Shown here piece after piece: positions 1-8,457 of a stretch of 64,000 nucleotides of DNA. The position numbers were made by a program, and so were the translations under genes. The notes beneath the pieces were generated by a model. That model was not told the DNA's origin. It ran no database searches and saw nothing but the letters and a program-made list of their open reading frames with translations. Within the stretch, counting starts at the first letter, position 1. The number at the start of each line of letters is the position of its first letter. The DNA comes from Lewinellaceae bacterium (GTDB lineage: Bacteria; Bacteroidota; Bacteroidia; Chitinophagales; Saprospiraceae): NCBI GenBank assembly GCA_020636315.1, contig JACJYA010000013.1, forward strand, positions 203,826-267,825. The letters are read 5' to 3'.

Positions 1-687
1 GTCTTCTCTGATACAGCTGAGCAGATTGTCCAGCGCATCACTCCAGGTTTTGAGGGCGGCCAGTTGAGACATGACAAAATAAGCAGAAAGCTCTTCATTG
101 GCGGCGGTTCTGTCCTCCACCTCTCCGATTTCATGAATGGCTGCTTCCAGACTGGCCATTTTGGTGCTGTCGGGATCGAAGATAAATTGCAGATAGTGAT
201 CCTTGCCGGCTTCAAAAGGAGGAACGGGGGAGTGAAAGGCGTATAGGGTATCTTTTACTTTGTCGATCTTCATAAGGGAGGGCAGAGCTTCCATCAGCGC
301 CTTATCCCGGGGCAGCAGGATGTTTTTCCGGCGCATCTTTTTCAATTCCTCCAGTGCGGCATCTGCCGACTTTTCCGCCGCATCATATTGCTTGAACTTC
401 CATTCGCAAAGCGCCTTAATGGTGTAGGCGCTGGCCAGAACATTGTCACTGCTCAGGCCTTTTTTATTGTTCAGGGCTTTCTCTAATTCGGCATAGGCCA
501 AAGTGTAATAGGCAGACGGCAGAGCCGATACATCGGATGAAGGATTGAACCGGAGCTGGTTCTCGAGTTCTGCTCCCCGGTTGAAATTGTTCTGTGCACG
601 ATCCAGGTGGATGAGGTGGGCGCAGCCCGACAACAGGGCAGGCCCTGCTAACAGTAAAAGGTAAAAGAGGTACTTTTTGATCGGCAT
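1..687 (-). CDS. Lipoprotein, helical, C-terminus cut by window edge
   Basis: The ATG lies at 685-687 and the frame stays open for 229 codons to base 1, so the stop is outside the window. The N-terminus has two Lys, a hydrophobic run and a lipobox ending LLSGC, so it should be a lipid-anchored envelope protein. The rest is helical and TPR-like in feel (Tyr/Ala-rich pairs such as AYYTLAYAELEKAL and ALCEWKFKQYDAAEKSADAAL), but no family is recognised. It starts only 11 bases after the stop of the 1120-aa gene upstream, so the two are almost certainly co-transcribed. Inference: an envelope-associated partner of the larger protein. Confidence 0.75.
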   Translation of the reverse strand, partial: MPIKKYLFYLLLLAGPALLSGCAHLIHLDRAQNNFNRGAELENQLRFNPSSDVSALPSAYYTLAYAELEKALNNKKGLSSDNVLASAYTIKALCEWKFKQYDAAEKSADAALEELKKMRRKNILLPRDKALMEALPSLMKIDKVKDTLYAFHSPVPPFEAGKDHYLQFIFDPDSTKMASLEAAIHEIGEVEDRTAANEELSAYFVMSQLAALKTWSDALDNLLSCIRED

Positions 688-698
688 GGCTTTAGGTT

Positions 699-3600
699 TT
701 ATGAAATTTCAGTATTCAGTTCTTCAAGGACTTCCTCCAGCATTCTGGAAAGATCCTTTTTCCACTGGGTGATGACTTCCCGGATGTGGCCCAGGGCCTT
801 GTCCACATCTTCCACACTGCCGGGAGTTTCCGTAAGGATCAAAAGGTAATAGTCTATGATACCGGTAATGATTTCTGCCTGGGAAAGGCGCCAGATGGTT
901 TCTTCATCATCATTTTCATCATAGATGAGGATAAACAGCGATTCGAGGGAGTACCTCAGCATGATCTGATAGTGCGCTCCTTCCCGGGTTTGTATTTTTA
1001 CGATGAACTGCCGTTGGCGATAAGCCGCTTCCAGCACGCTTTCGACCATTCGCTTAAAAACGATGTAAGGCAACCTGTGAGCGGAATCCACTGCTTCCAG
1101 CGCCCGGAAAATGGCTTCCAGGATCAGGTATATCACCTCCTCGGCCTGTATCCACTGCGGATATTCGGTTACCGCATCGAAGACGATTTCCAGGATCTCC
1201 ATTACCTGTTCATTGGACAGGCGGGGCTTCCACTTGCCGGATCTCGGTTTTTCGGCAATGGCTTTGAGGACTTCACGGGTAGCGAGGACGAGCAGGTGTT
1301 CCGGGGCTTTTTCCTCCAGGTTAAAAACCTGATCGAGGTACATTCCGGTATAATGAAGGGTGAGCCGGATCAGTTCCGGAAGCATTTCCGGCCGGTTTAT
1401 CTCTGAGTCGGTAAGGGTGGTGGCTACGTCTCCGATGATCTGTTGCAACACCTCGCCGCGGGCGGCCAGCTCCGGGTGCTGAGAGAGGACAATGAGGGCG
1501 GAATCCACCAATTGGTTGGCCAGCGCCTCGTTAAAACCGATGGAATAATCAATCCCATTGTTTTCGAAAAGGACCAGGTTGGCCAGGATGAGCCCCCGCT
1601 TGTTCGGATGCCGGGCCATGATAACGGAAAGAATGTATTCCAGCAGATCAGTGAGCAGGCTGATGCGGACAACATCGGTGGTTCCTTCTTCCGGAAAGAC
1701 AAAGCTGAAAACCAGCTCCAGTGCCCGCTGCAGGATGGCTTTCTCTTCCTGGTCGTCAGCAAAAGCCACCTTTTTCAGGACGATGGGGCTGGCGGCCACC
1801 GTTTGCAGGTTGAGCTGTATCAGCATTTCCAGTGTATCCGGCGCCAGGCGTTCCTGTCTTGGCGCCTGGGCCAGAGCGGTGAAAGTGGTATCGAGCACTT
1901 CGGCAAGCAGGGAGTCCTGATTCACCTTTTCGGTGATCCAGAATGGATGTACAACGGTTTCTTCCAGCAGCATCTCGGTCAGCGCCTGCGCCTGTACAAT
2001 GCTCACTTCCGGGCGCCAGTTGCCCTGGCTGTCCTTATTGGACAGGGCCGAAAGAATGTGCTTTAATGCCGTGGTAAGCAGATGGCGGGGCTTGTCGGTG
2101 TCGGCATCAATAATCAGATGGGCGTTTTGTCCTGTTTTCTCAAGTACGAGTTGTGCGAGGAAGGGCAGCAACCCTGGTTGTTTAAGCTGGGCGCTGCTGA
2201 TGGCGGCGGCTATTTCGCCCAGGATGTGTTTCAGCCCTTTTTCCCTGGTGAGGAGTTCCGGCCGGTTGGCAATGGCCTCAAAGGCGGCGTCCAGTAATTC
2301 ATCGGCCAGCTCGCGGTCGAACCCTTCGGAATAGTCGATGCCGCTTTCGAAGAGAATGAGGCCTGTCAGCACCAGTCCCTGACGCCCCGGATGCCGGCTG
2401 ATCACGGCATCCAGAATGTACTCCGTCAGTTCAGCCAGTAATTCCATCCGGCTGACATCGGTAGGGGCATCCTGGGGAAAGACGCAGGTGAAAACGAGAT
2501 CCAGCGCTTTTTCCAGGACCACAGTTTTCTCATTGGGGCCGCCCCATGGTACTTCATCCAGTACCTTTTTGCTGGTAAGTGCTGTCTTCATATTCAGCCG
2601 GATCAGCCAGCGAATGGTTTCGGCATTCAGCCGCCGTTCTTTGGGAATCAGGCTGAGGCTTTGAAAGGTAATGTCCAGCACCTCTGCCAGCACGGAGTCC
2701 TGGTTCACCTTACTGGTTACCCAGGAGGGGTTCTGTACTACTTCATCCAGGAGGTCATAGGCGAGTCCCAGCAAATGGGCTTTGGTCAGGGCCGGGCGCC
2801 AGGGAGCATCACCGTGTTTTTCAGACAGAATGCCCAGGAGTTGCTGAACCGCTACCACCAGGAGGTGCTCCGGAGGTTTGGCGCCATCCGGGCCCGTTGG
2901 AGGGGGCACGCGCCAGAGCAGTTCCAGGTTGCCGGCCGATTTTTCGAGCACGATTCGGGCAATTTCGGGGATCAGCCCTTGTCGGCGGAAGTCTTCGTCT
3001 CTGACGGCCAGGGCCACCTCGCTGATGATTTTTTGTACGCCGCGGTTCCCGCCGATGACATTGGGGTGCTCCGCCACGATCTTCAGGGTCGAACGAGCAA
3101 TATCGTCGAGCGTGTCGGCGGTAATGGCATTTTGCCACTTTATTTTGTTCTCTTCATCGTCATCCAGTATGGCATCCAGGAGAGTCAGCCCGGTGGATTG
3201 GATGATCATGGATACCGGCTTGTTGACATCAAAGAGGGTTTCCGGAGAGCTGAAAACAAAGGCGCCTGCGTTGTTGATCATGCTGCGGAGCACCATTTGC
3301 CCCCAGTAGGCGGCCTCCCGTTGTTTTTTCCCGCTCAGGCCTTTCGATTTTTCGTAGAGGGTATTGGCGATGCCTTTGGTGGTTTCTTTTATGAAAAGCT
3401 GGAGCTTTTCGTCATCCACTATTTCCGGGCTCAGCTCTGCCAGGGATTCGGCTGCGGCTGCAAAAAGACGGGGTACGAGCTTATTGCTGATCTCTAATTT
3501 AATGTCCTTGCTCTGGCTGAAATCGATCTCATCGAAGGCCACGAGAAAGTGCCGGATGGCTCTTCCCCGGGCGGACTCCGAGTTGAGAGCGCCCGGCGTT

Positions 3601-4061
3601 TGGAGGAAGTAATCGATGCCGAGTTCAACGATGGTGCCGGCCACCAGTTGCAGGACGGTATTGGGTTGGGTGCCTTTTTCCCACTGCCGGATACGGAAGA
3701 GGTTGACCATATCGTCCGCATTCATATCCGGGCGCTTGTCTCTGCCGAGGTGGAGAGTATGGAAAGCGCGGTAGTACTCAAGGTATTCCTTGTGTTTTTC
3801 TTCGGGCAGGCGGAGGTTCTCATCCGCTTCTTTATGCAGTTGGGCCAGCCGTTCCACCCTCTGGGTATATTCTGGGTGGTCTTCGAAGAAATCGAGGAGG
3901 GTGTTAAACTTGATTTCGGTAGTGAACTCCGGGAGGGGAAGCACCAGTTTTTTGCCTCTCAGGCTCTGGGCATAGGCCCGGCGAATATTGTGGCTCAGTT
4001 TGATGGCGGAGTTGATGGTGAAAATGATTGCATCTGCAGTCATTAGTGCGGTAGCAGCCAT
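699..4061 (-). CDS. Large alpha-helical repeat protein, unknown function (1120 aa)
   Basis: Not recognised. No signal peptide or convincing membrane segment is visible, so it is probably cytoplasmic. From about residue 318 it consists of long internal repeats of about 268 residues: LIPEIARIVLEKSAGN (from residue 363) recurs as LLPFLAQLVLEKTGQN and again as LPELIRLTLHYTGMY. Matching blocks also recur, for example the pair SKVNQDSVLAEVLD / EKVNQDSLLAEVLD, the pair ISRHPGRQGLVL / MARHPNKRGLIL, and PEHLLVVA / PEHLLVLA. There are two full copies and a shorter third; the first 300 residues may hold a diverged partial copy. Each unit looks like a string of amphipathic helices (HEAT/ARM-like solenoid, inference). 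It is the first gene of a unit with the lipoprotein that follows 11 bases downstream. No catalytic motif was found. Confidence 0.85.
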   Translation of the reverse strand: MAATALMTADAIIFTINSAIKLSHNIRRAYAQSLRGKKLVLPLPEFTTEIKFNTLLDFFEDHPEYTQRVERLAQLHKEADENLRLPEEKHKEYLEYYRAFHTLHLGRDKRPDMNADDMVNLFRIRQWEKGTQPNTVLQLVAGTIVELGIDYFLQTPGALNSESARGRAIRHFLVAFDEIDFSQSKDIKLEISNKLVPRLFAAAAESLAELSPEIVDDEKLQLFIKETTKGIANTLYEKSKGLSGKKQREAAYWGQMVLRSMINNAGAFVFSSPETLFDVNKPVSMIIQSTGLTLLDAILDDDEENKIKWQNAITADTLDDIARSTLKIVAEHPNVIGGNRGVQKIISEVALAVRDEDFRRQGLIPEIARIVLEKSAGNLELLWRVPPPTGPDGAKPPEHLLVVAVQQLLGILSEKHGDAPWRPALTKAHLLGLAYDLLDEVVQNPSWVTSKVNQDSVLAEVLDITFQSLSLIPKERRLNAETIRWLIRLNMKTALTSKKVLDEVPWGGPNEKTVVLEKALDLVFTCVFPQDAPTDVSRMELLAELTEYILDAVISRHPGRQGLVLTGLILFESGIDYSEGFDRELADELLDAAFEAIANRPELLTREKGLKHILGEIAAAISSAQLKQPGLLPFLAQLVLEKTGQNAHLIIDADTDKPRHLLTTALKHILSALSNKDSQGNWRPEVSIVQAQALTEMLLEETVVHPFWITEKVNQDSLLAEVLDTTFTALAQAPRQERLAPDTLEMLIQLNLQTVAASPIVLKKVAFADDQEEKAILQRALELVFSFVFPEEGTTDVVRISLLTDLLEYILSVIMARHPNKRGLILANLVLFENNGIDYSIGFNEALANQLVDSALIVLSQHPELAARGEVLQQIIGDVATTLTDSEINRPEMLPELIRLTLHYTGMYLDQVFNLEEKAPEHLLVLATREVLKAIAEKPRSGKWKPRLSNEQVMEILEIVFDAVTEYPQWIQAEEVIYLILEAIFRALEAVDSAHRLPYIVFKRMVESVLEAAYRQRQFIVKIQTREGAHYQIMLRYSLESLFILIYDENDDEETIWRLSQAEIITGIIDYYLLILTETPGSVEDVDKALGHIREVITQWKKDLSRMLEEVLEELNTEIS

Positions 4062-4232
4062 GGGAAATGTAAGTTTTTTGGTTTTAGGATTACGGATAAT
4101 CGCCGCCCCGTTCAGGGTTATGGGAGGCGCACATTTTTTGATGGGTTAAGGTACGTAAAAATCAATACAAAATCGCTTCGTATGGCGCCGGCGCCGGCGA
4201 AAGCCTGGTTTCACAGGCCAGTTGAGAGGGCG

Positions 4233-4811
4233 TCAAATCCCCAGGAACTCCCCCCGGGTAAGGCCAAAGAGCATGATATCGATCACTTCTCCGCTGGGTT
4301 TTTTGAAATCGGCTCTCAGGTCTCCTTCCCGGCGAAAGCCCATCTTGCGGGCAAGGCGCTGGCTGGGGTTATTGTCCATAGCGGTACGGATGGCAATTTT
4401 TTCGATCTGCAGCTGGTGAAAAGCAAAGCGGAGCACCACCTTTACGGATTCACTCATCAACCCTTTCCCGGCATGGCCTTTGTCTATAAAGTAGTTGAGC
4501 TCAGCTTTCGGCACCCTCCAGTCAATCCGAAAAATGCGGATCATGCCGATGAGTCCGGCACTTTTGTTCTCCCAGACCCCGAAAGCAAATTCCTTCTGGA
4601 GCAACCAGCCGGCCAGCATTTTCCGGACGAAGAATTCCGCGCTCTCCTTATCCCGGACCTCCTCCATGGTCTTCGGAAAATGGTCTTCCAGTTGGCTGCG
4701 GTTATCCTGGATGAGGTTATAGAGGGCTTCTCCTTCATTTTCCCGGAAACGGCGGACAACGGTGTGGGGCGCGACGAGCGCTGTATCAATGTCGAATAGT
4801 CGAGCATGCAT
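4233..4811 (-). CDS. GNAT-family N-acetyltransferase (RimJ/RimL type)
   Basis: A 192-aa single-domain protein, the usual size for RimJ/RimL-like GNAT acetyltransferases, which move an acetyl group from acetyl-CoA to amino groups. Recognisable features are the N-terminal strand-helix with RRFRENEGEALYNLIQDN, the central strand GLIGMIRIFRIDW, the acetyl-CoA loop region DKGHAGKGLMSESVK, and the C-terminal NNPSQRLARKMGFRREGDLR (the typical N.AS...lEK.GF..EG pattern). The acceptor, whether a ribosomal protein, another protein or a small molecule, cannot be told. It stands alone on the minus strand. Start is the ATG at 4809-4811. Confidence 0.85.
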   Translation of the reverse strand: MHARLFDIDTALVAPHTVVRRFRENEGEALYNLIQDNRSQLEDHFPKTMEEVRDKESAEFFVRKMLAGWLLQKEFAFGVWENKSAGLIGMIRIFRIDWRVPKAELNYFIDKGHAGKGLMSESVKVVLRFAFHQLQIEKIAIRTAMDNNPSQRLARKMGFRREGDLRADFKKPSGEVIDIMLFGLTRGEFLGI

Positions 4812-4854
4812 AGGCCAAAGGTACTTTCAGGCGGGGGGCCGGGCGCCCGGAATT

Positions 4855-4912
4855 AGGTTGTGTCTCAAAATCTCTCTTTCTCGCCATTAAAAACATAGAT
4901 AAAACACAACCT
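4855..4912. repeat. Small inverted-repeat element
   Basis: Two 9-base arms, AGGTTGTGT at 4855-4863 and ACACAACCT at 4904-4912, enclose about 40 AT-rich bases. The left arm runs into TCTCAAAA, giving TGTGTCTCAAAA, which resembles the CTGTCTCAAAAG end of the MITE-like element at 24951-25115. It may be a shrunken relative of that element or simply a hairpin between the acetyltransferase and cyclase genes, whose starts face away from each other. Confidence 0.35.
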
Positions 4913-5025
4913 TATTCCCTCACGGGCGGGGTGGCCTGCCCTTCTTGGCAAAAACGGGTTTTGAATTATGGGCTATTATACGCTGATTTCGGAAAATGTT
5001 GGCAGGATGGATGCTTAAAATCCAT

Positions 5026-5033
5026 TACTTTTG
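5026..5033 (+). promoter_or_regulatory. Possible Bacteroidota -7 box for the cyclase gene
   Basis: TACTTTTG matches the Bacteroidota -7 consensus TAnnTTTG and lies 80 bases before the cyclase start codon. A TTG that could be the -33 element lies upstream, but the spacing is a little longer than usual. The match is by eye only. Confidence 0.3.
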
Positions 5034-5112
5034 TTGAATTATACTGATCATCGTTTATTTTCCCTGTTCTGTAAGGAAGGCCGGGAGAAAAGTAAGTGTC
5101 AAGAAGCACGCT

Positions 5113-6279
5113 ATGGCCAGGTCTAAAACATTCCAGATGAAAACGCTTGCCAGAAGCCGGCTGGCATTAATGCTTAGGCATGTGGCAGGCATTGGTGTGG
5201 CCTGGGGCTGTATCGGAGCCATGGATGCCTACTTTATTCATGCTTCCTCCAACAACGATTATCTTCAACGCACGGAAGCTTATGATTTTTTCCGTTTTTT
5301 CTGGGGCAATACCGTAACCGGTTTTCTGGGAGGGTTGCTCGCCGGTTCCCTGCTGGTATTTTATATGAGAGAGCGCTTTCGTTCCTACCCTTTTGGACTG
5401 GCCCTGTTGCTGAACAGCATTATCATTTCTGCTTTCAGTTTTGCGTTCAGCGCTCTGGCCTTTGACGTGTTTTTCAGCCAGGGCCTCGGCCTGCCTCTCG
5501 ATGACCCGGTTGTGCTGAAGAGAACGGCTACCCTGATGCAGGGGCCGTATTACCTGAAAACGGTAGTGCTCTGGAGTATTGTTACGGTTCTGACTATTGT
5601 TTCGCTGCAGGTCAATGAAAAGTACGGGCCGGGAGTATTGCGCAAACTGCTATTGGGGCGTTACCACCAACCCCGGGAAGAAGAGCGGATCTTTATGTTC
5701 GTGGATATCAAATCCTCCACTACGATTGCCGAGCGCCTGGGGCACGTGCGCTTTTTTAATTTGCTGAACGATTTCTTTCGGGATATCACAAACCCCATAC
5801 TCTACACGTCCGGAGAAGTCTATCAATATGTCGGAGATGAGGTCGTCCTGTCCTGGCCCATGGACAAAGGCCTGCAGAAGGCCAACTGCATACGCTGCTT
5901 TTTCAGCATGCAGGAAGCCATCAACCGGAAAGCTCACCGCTACCGGGAACGCTACGGGGCCGTACCGGAATTTAAGGCAGGGCTCCATTGCGGGCCGGTC
6001 ACTACGGGTGAGATCGGAGTGATCAAGACCGACATCGTCTTTTCGGGAGATGTGATGAATACGGCCTCCCGCATTCAGTCCATGTGCAACGAATACGGCG
6101 TAAAGATCCTGTTTTCCAAATACCTGATGGATAAGCTGAACCTTCCTCCCAACGGCTACCAGCCCCGCCGCATGGGCATTATTGAACTGAGGGGCAAGCG
6201 GCAGAAGGTAGAACTTTATACCCTTGGACACAGCTCGATCTCTTCCTCTCCACCTACGACGATCACTTCCCTTTCCTGA
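5113..6279 (+). CDS. Membrane-anchored class III adenylate/guanylate cyclase
   Basis: 388 aa. Residues 20-170 hold about four hydrophobic segments (near 22-43, 66-84, 94-120 and 150-166), followed by a cytoplasmic class III cyclase domain at about 190-370. Key residues are visible: metal-binding Asp198 in FVDIKSST and Asp242 in YVGDEV; Lys288 in FKAGLH and Asp307 in KTDIVF at the base-selecting positions, which favours ATP over GTP; and Asn316/Arg320 in DVMNTASR for transition-state contacts. The family makes cyclic AMP (or GMP) from the NTP. There is no HAMP, CHASE or other named sensor, so the membrane part is presumably the regulator. It stands as a single gene, convergent with the lipoprotein that follows. 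Confidence 0.9.
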   Translation: MARSKTFQMKTLARSRLALMLRHVAGIGVAWGCIGAMDAYFIHASSNNDYLQRTEAYDFFRFFWGNTVTGFLGGLLAGSLLVFYMRERFRSYPFGLALLLNSIIISAFSFAFSALAFDVFFSQGLGLPLDDPVVLKRTATLMQGPYYLKTVVLWSIVTVLTIVSLQVNEKYGPGVLRKLLLGRYHQPREEERIFMFVDIKSSTTIAERLGHVRFFNLLNDFFRDITNPILYTSGEVYQYVGDEVVLSWPMDKGLQKANCIRCFFSMQEAINRKAHRYRERYGAVPEFKAGLHCGPVTTGEIGVIKTDIVFSGDVMNTASRIQSMCNEYGVKILFSKYLMDKLNLPPNGYQPRRMGIIELRGKRQKVELYTLGHSSISSSPPTTITSLS

Positions 6280-6346
6280 TTAACGGCAGGCATGATGCGG
6301 GATTTACGTCATTCCCTGAGGTTCGACTACATAAAGTTATGCCTGT

Positions 6347-7315
6347 CTATATACCCTCCAGTCCGAGTTTTTCACGCAGGGCATAATCCTCCCGGCCGTT
6401 CTTTTTCCAATAGGCGCTCTTGATCGTGTGGGTGCGCCGGGCTACTGACTTGCGCACCTTCTTGTCCATAATAGAAGGATAGGCATCTGTCCATCCTTCA
6501 ATAATAAAGGGCGCTTTGGAATGAAAAACGATCTCAAGGGTGCGGCTCAGGGCAGGATATCTGAGGGTATAAACGCGGAGGCCTTCACCGGAAAAGTCGG
6601 GCCCGGAATAATCGGAGAGGCTGGCCTCTGCCTCCACCGGTTCGAACGGCAGGTGGAGCAGGCGGGTAATAACGGTACTCGGAAGCACCTTCAGCTTTCC
6701 GGTGGGAAGCCCTTCAGGGTTCATCCGGATGCGGTTGTACAGTTCGTCCTCCAGAATGGCGTAGTCCACTTCAGTGATCTGGTCCGCCTCGTTTTCGAAA
6801 TAGGAATGCAGCGTGTTTTTGTATTTCCCGTTCCGAAAATTAACCTGTTGGTAGGTGTGCCCGCACCATTCCTGAGTAGTCGTTGCCACTTTGAGTGTCT
6901 GGGGAAAGTCCTTCACTTTGGTAGGTGTGAAAACGGATGTCATGATAACATAAGAATACAGCCCTGTGGGAAATTTGCGGATCATATTCATTTTCAGCAC
7001 CGGCGTGCTGTTGGGGTTGCTGTAATTTTCATTTTTCACCTCCTTATCGGTCAGAAAATCTTCGGTAACGAATACCAGGACGGCCTCTCCCGGGTGAATG
7101 CCTGCGTATCGGTTCTGGGCCAATTCGTACCTGCTGATTTCGGCCTCACCCTGGTACCAGTAGTCTCCCAGTTTCGGCTGGCTCTTTTTAAAGGCCACGG
7201 TTGCCGGCTGTGCCGGTTCTTTATCGGCCACCGGGGCTTTCTGGCTGCTGCCGGTATTCTGGCAGCTCCAAAGCCCGGCGGTTAGGAGTGAAAATAAGAA
7301 TATCAGTTTTTTCAT
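6347..7315 (-). CDS. Bacteroidota lipoprotein, unknown function
   Basis: 322 aa with a lipoprotein signal (MKKLIFLFSLLTAGLWSC), so lipid-anchored. The mature part starts with a Pro/Ala-rich linker, then LGDYWYQGEAEISRYELAQNRYAGIHPGEAVLVFVTEDF. I recognise this from a conserved Bacteroidota lipoprotein family often carrying the misleading label 'septum formation inhibitor Maf'; it shows nothing of the Maf nucleotide pyrophosphatase. Conserved-looking segments are SYVIMTSVFTP, TQEWCGHTYQQVN and SYFENEADQ. No enzymatic motif is seen and the function is unknown. The recognition is from memory, not a search. Confidence 0.8.
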   Translation of the reverse strand: MKKLIFLFSLLTAGLWSCQNTGSSQKAPVADKEPAQPATVAFKKSQPKLGDYWYQGEAEISRYELAQNRYAGIHPGEAVLVFVTEDFLTDKEVKNENYSNPNSTPVLKMNMIRKFPTGLYSYVIMTSVFTPTKVKDFPQTLKVATTTQEWCGHTYQQVNFRNGKYKNTLHSYFENEADQITEVDYAILEDELYNRIRMNPEGLPTGKLKVLPSTVITRLLHLPFEPVEAEASLSDYSGPDFSGEGLRVYTLRYPALSRTLEIVFHSKAPFIIEGWTDAYPSIMDKKVRKSVARRTHTIKSAYWKKNGREDYALREKLGLEGI

Positions 7316-7471
7316 TGAAATTACTTCTTGCTGAATAAATGGTTCGGCCCCGTGGTATCAAGTTCTTAATAAAAACAAAAAATAAAGGCGTGTGTTGGAT
7401 GAAAATGCCTCTTATTATCCTGTCTTTTCCGAGGTTTCCGGACAAAATCTGCCGTTTGGGCCGGCCTGTAT

Positions 7472-7555
7472 AGATGTGTAAAAGTGTAAAGGTTTGGTGG
7501 CTTTCAGGGGGAACACCTTTACACATAAGCACCTTTACACCTTTACACGATCCGG
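7472..7555. repeat. GTGTAAA direct and inverted repeats between two minus-strand genes
   Basis: GTGTAAAAGTGTAAAGGT on one side faces CACCTTTACACCTTTACAC on the other, so the block can fold into a hairpin. It lies between the stop of the PagL-like gene and the start of the lipoprotein gene, where it could end transcription. The same GTGTAAA word recurs at 39.5, 56.6 and 57.8 kb. Confidence 0.5.
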
Positions 7556-7585
7556 AAAGTGCCCGGCCCGGTATTTTGCCAATAC

Positions 7586-8134
7586 CTACCACCTTTTGGC
7601 AACGCCAATAATGAGGAAGAGGTTATCTATCCCCCCATTGGGCGCCTGCAGGCCGGCATTGGAGATGTGCCGGTATCGCCATCTTGCCTGCACGGCAGTA
7701 TCCAGCCGTTTGAGATAGTATTCTGCGCTCAGCTCGAAATTATCAGAGAATATGAACCCGTTGGCCTGCCTGCGGGTCTCCACCGTGATGAAATGAGGCC
7801 CCGATGCGATGGCCGCTTTAAGGGTAAGTTGAGGGGCCAGGGGCAAAAGAAAACGCACGCCCACGTTGACTCCTGCTTCATAATCTGCCCTGAAGCCAAA
7901 GGGTTCAGTTGCCTGTGTGAACTGCCCCTCCGCGTAAAGGATAAGGTGTCCGCGTTTCCAGATCCTAGCCGAAGGAAGGATGGTGAAGGGTTTGTAGGGA
8001 TAACCTTCCGGCAGTTGTTCCGCAATGATGCTGTAACCCAGGCCGGCGGAGGCATGGTATCTGAACAAAGGCTGGGCAGATCCGTTGAATGAAAGGGCTA
8101 AAAAGAAAGGCAGGATGGCCGGCAGGTGTCTCAT
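7586..8134 (-). CDS. PagL-like lipid A 3-O-deacylase (acyloxyacyl hydrolase family)
   Basis: 182 aa with a signal peptide (ends near NGSA) and alternating hydrophobic strands typical of an eight-stranded outer-membrane barrel. The C-terminus RYRHISNAGLQAPNGGIDN matches the active-site region of PagL: His and Ser of H-x-SNAG, followed by an acidic residue after the PN-G loop. PagL removes the 3-O acyl chain of lipid A at the outer surface. The acid here is Asp where Pseudomonas PagL has Glu, a change that I believe is seen in other members but could affect activity. The length fits the family. It runs upstream of the lipoprotein gene on the same strand, about 270 bases apart. Confidence 0.7.
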   Translation of the reverse strand: MRHLPAILPFFLALSFNGSAQPLFRYHASAGLGYSIIAEQLPEGYPYKPFTILPSARIWKRGHLILYAEGQFTQATEPFGFRADYEAGVNVGVRFLLPLAPQLTLKAAIASGPHFITVETRRQANGFIFSDNFELSAEYYLKRLDTAVQARWRYRHISNAGLQAPNGGIDNLFLIIGVAKRW

Positions 8135-8338
8135 GGCGGAAATGGGTGTTGGCGAACTTCTGTTGTTACAACATTAAATTGGAGATTTAGTTGGGCCGGG
8201 CGATTTTTACTCCGTTGGCCTTTTGAGGAAATAGGAGAAGGCCCATTGATCCTCAAAAATTGTTAAACAAAAGTCCGGAAACCCTGTTACGGTACCGAAG
8301 CTTTTCTATTGATAGCTATAACTCGGCAAAATGTTGAT

Positions 8339-8386
8339 CCAAAGGTGATTCCGGATTCCGGATTGGGAACGAAGAAGCACCTTTGG
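8339..8386 (+). promoter_or_regulatory. Leader hairpin followed by T-run before the anti-sigma gene
   Basis: CCAAAGGTG (8339-8347) pairs with CACCTTTGG (8378-8386), followed directly by CCTTTTTCG. This has the form of an intrinsic terminator or attenuator but sits about 70 bases before the start codon of the anti-sigma gene. The 323-base gap before the gene holds no other recognisable element. Confidence 0.4.
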
Positions 8387-8457
8387 CCTTTTTCGTTTCG
8401 CGGCCGGGAGAAACGCAGGATACAGAACCAGGCGCCACCACTTTTTTAAATATCAGG

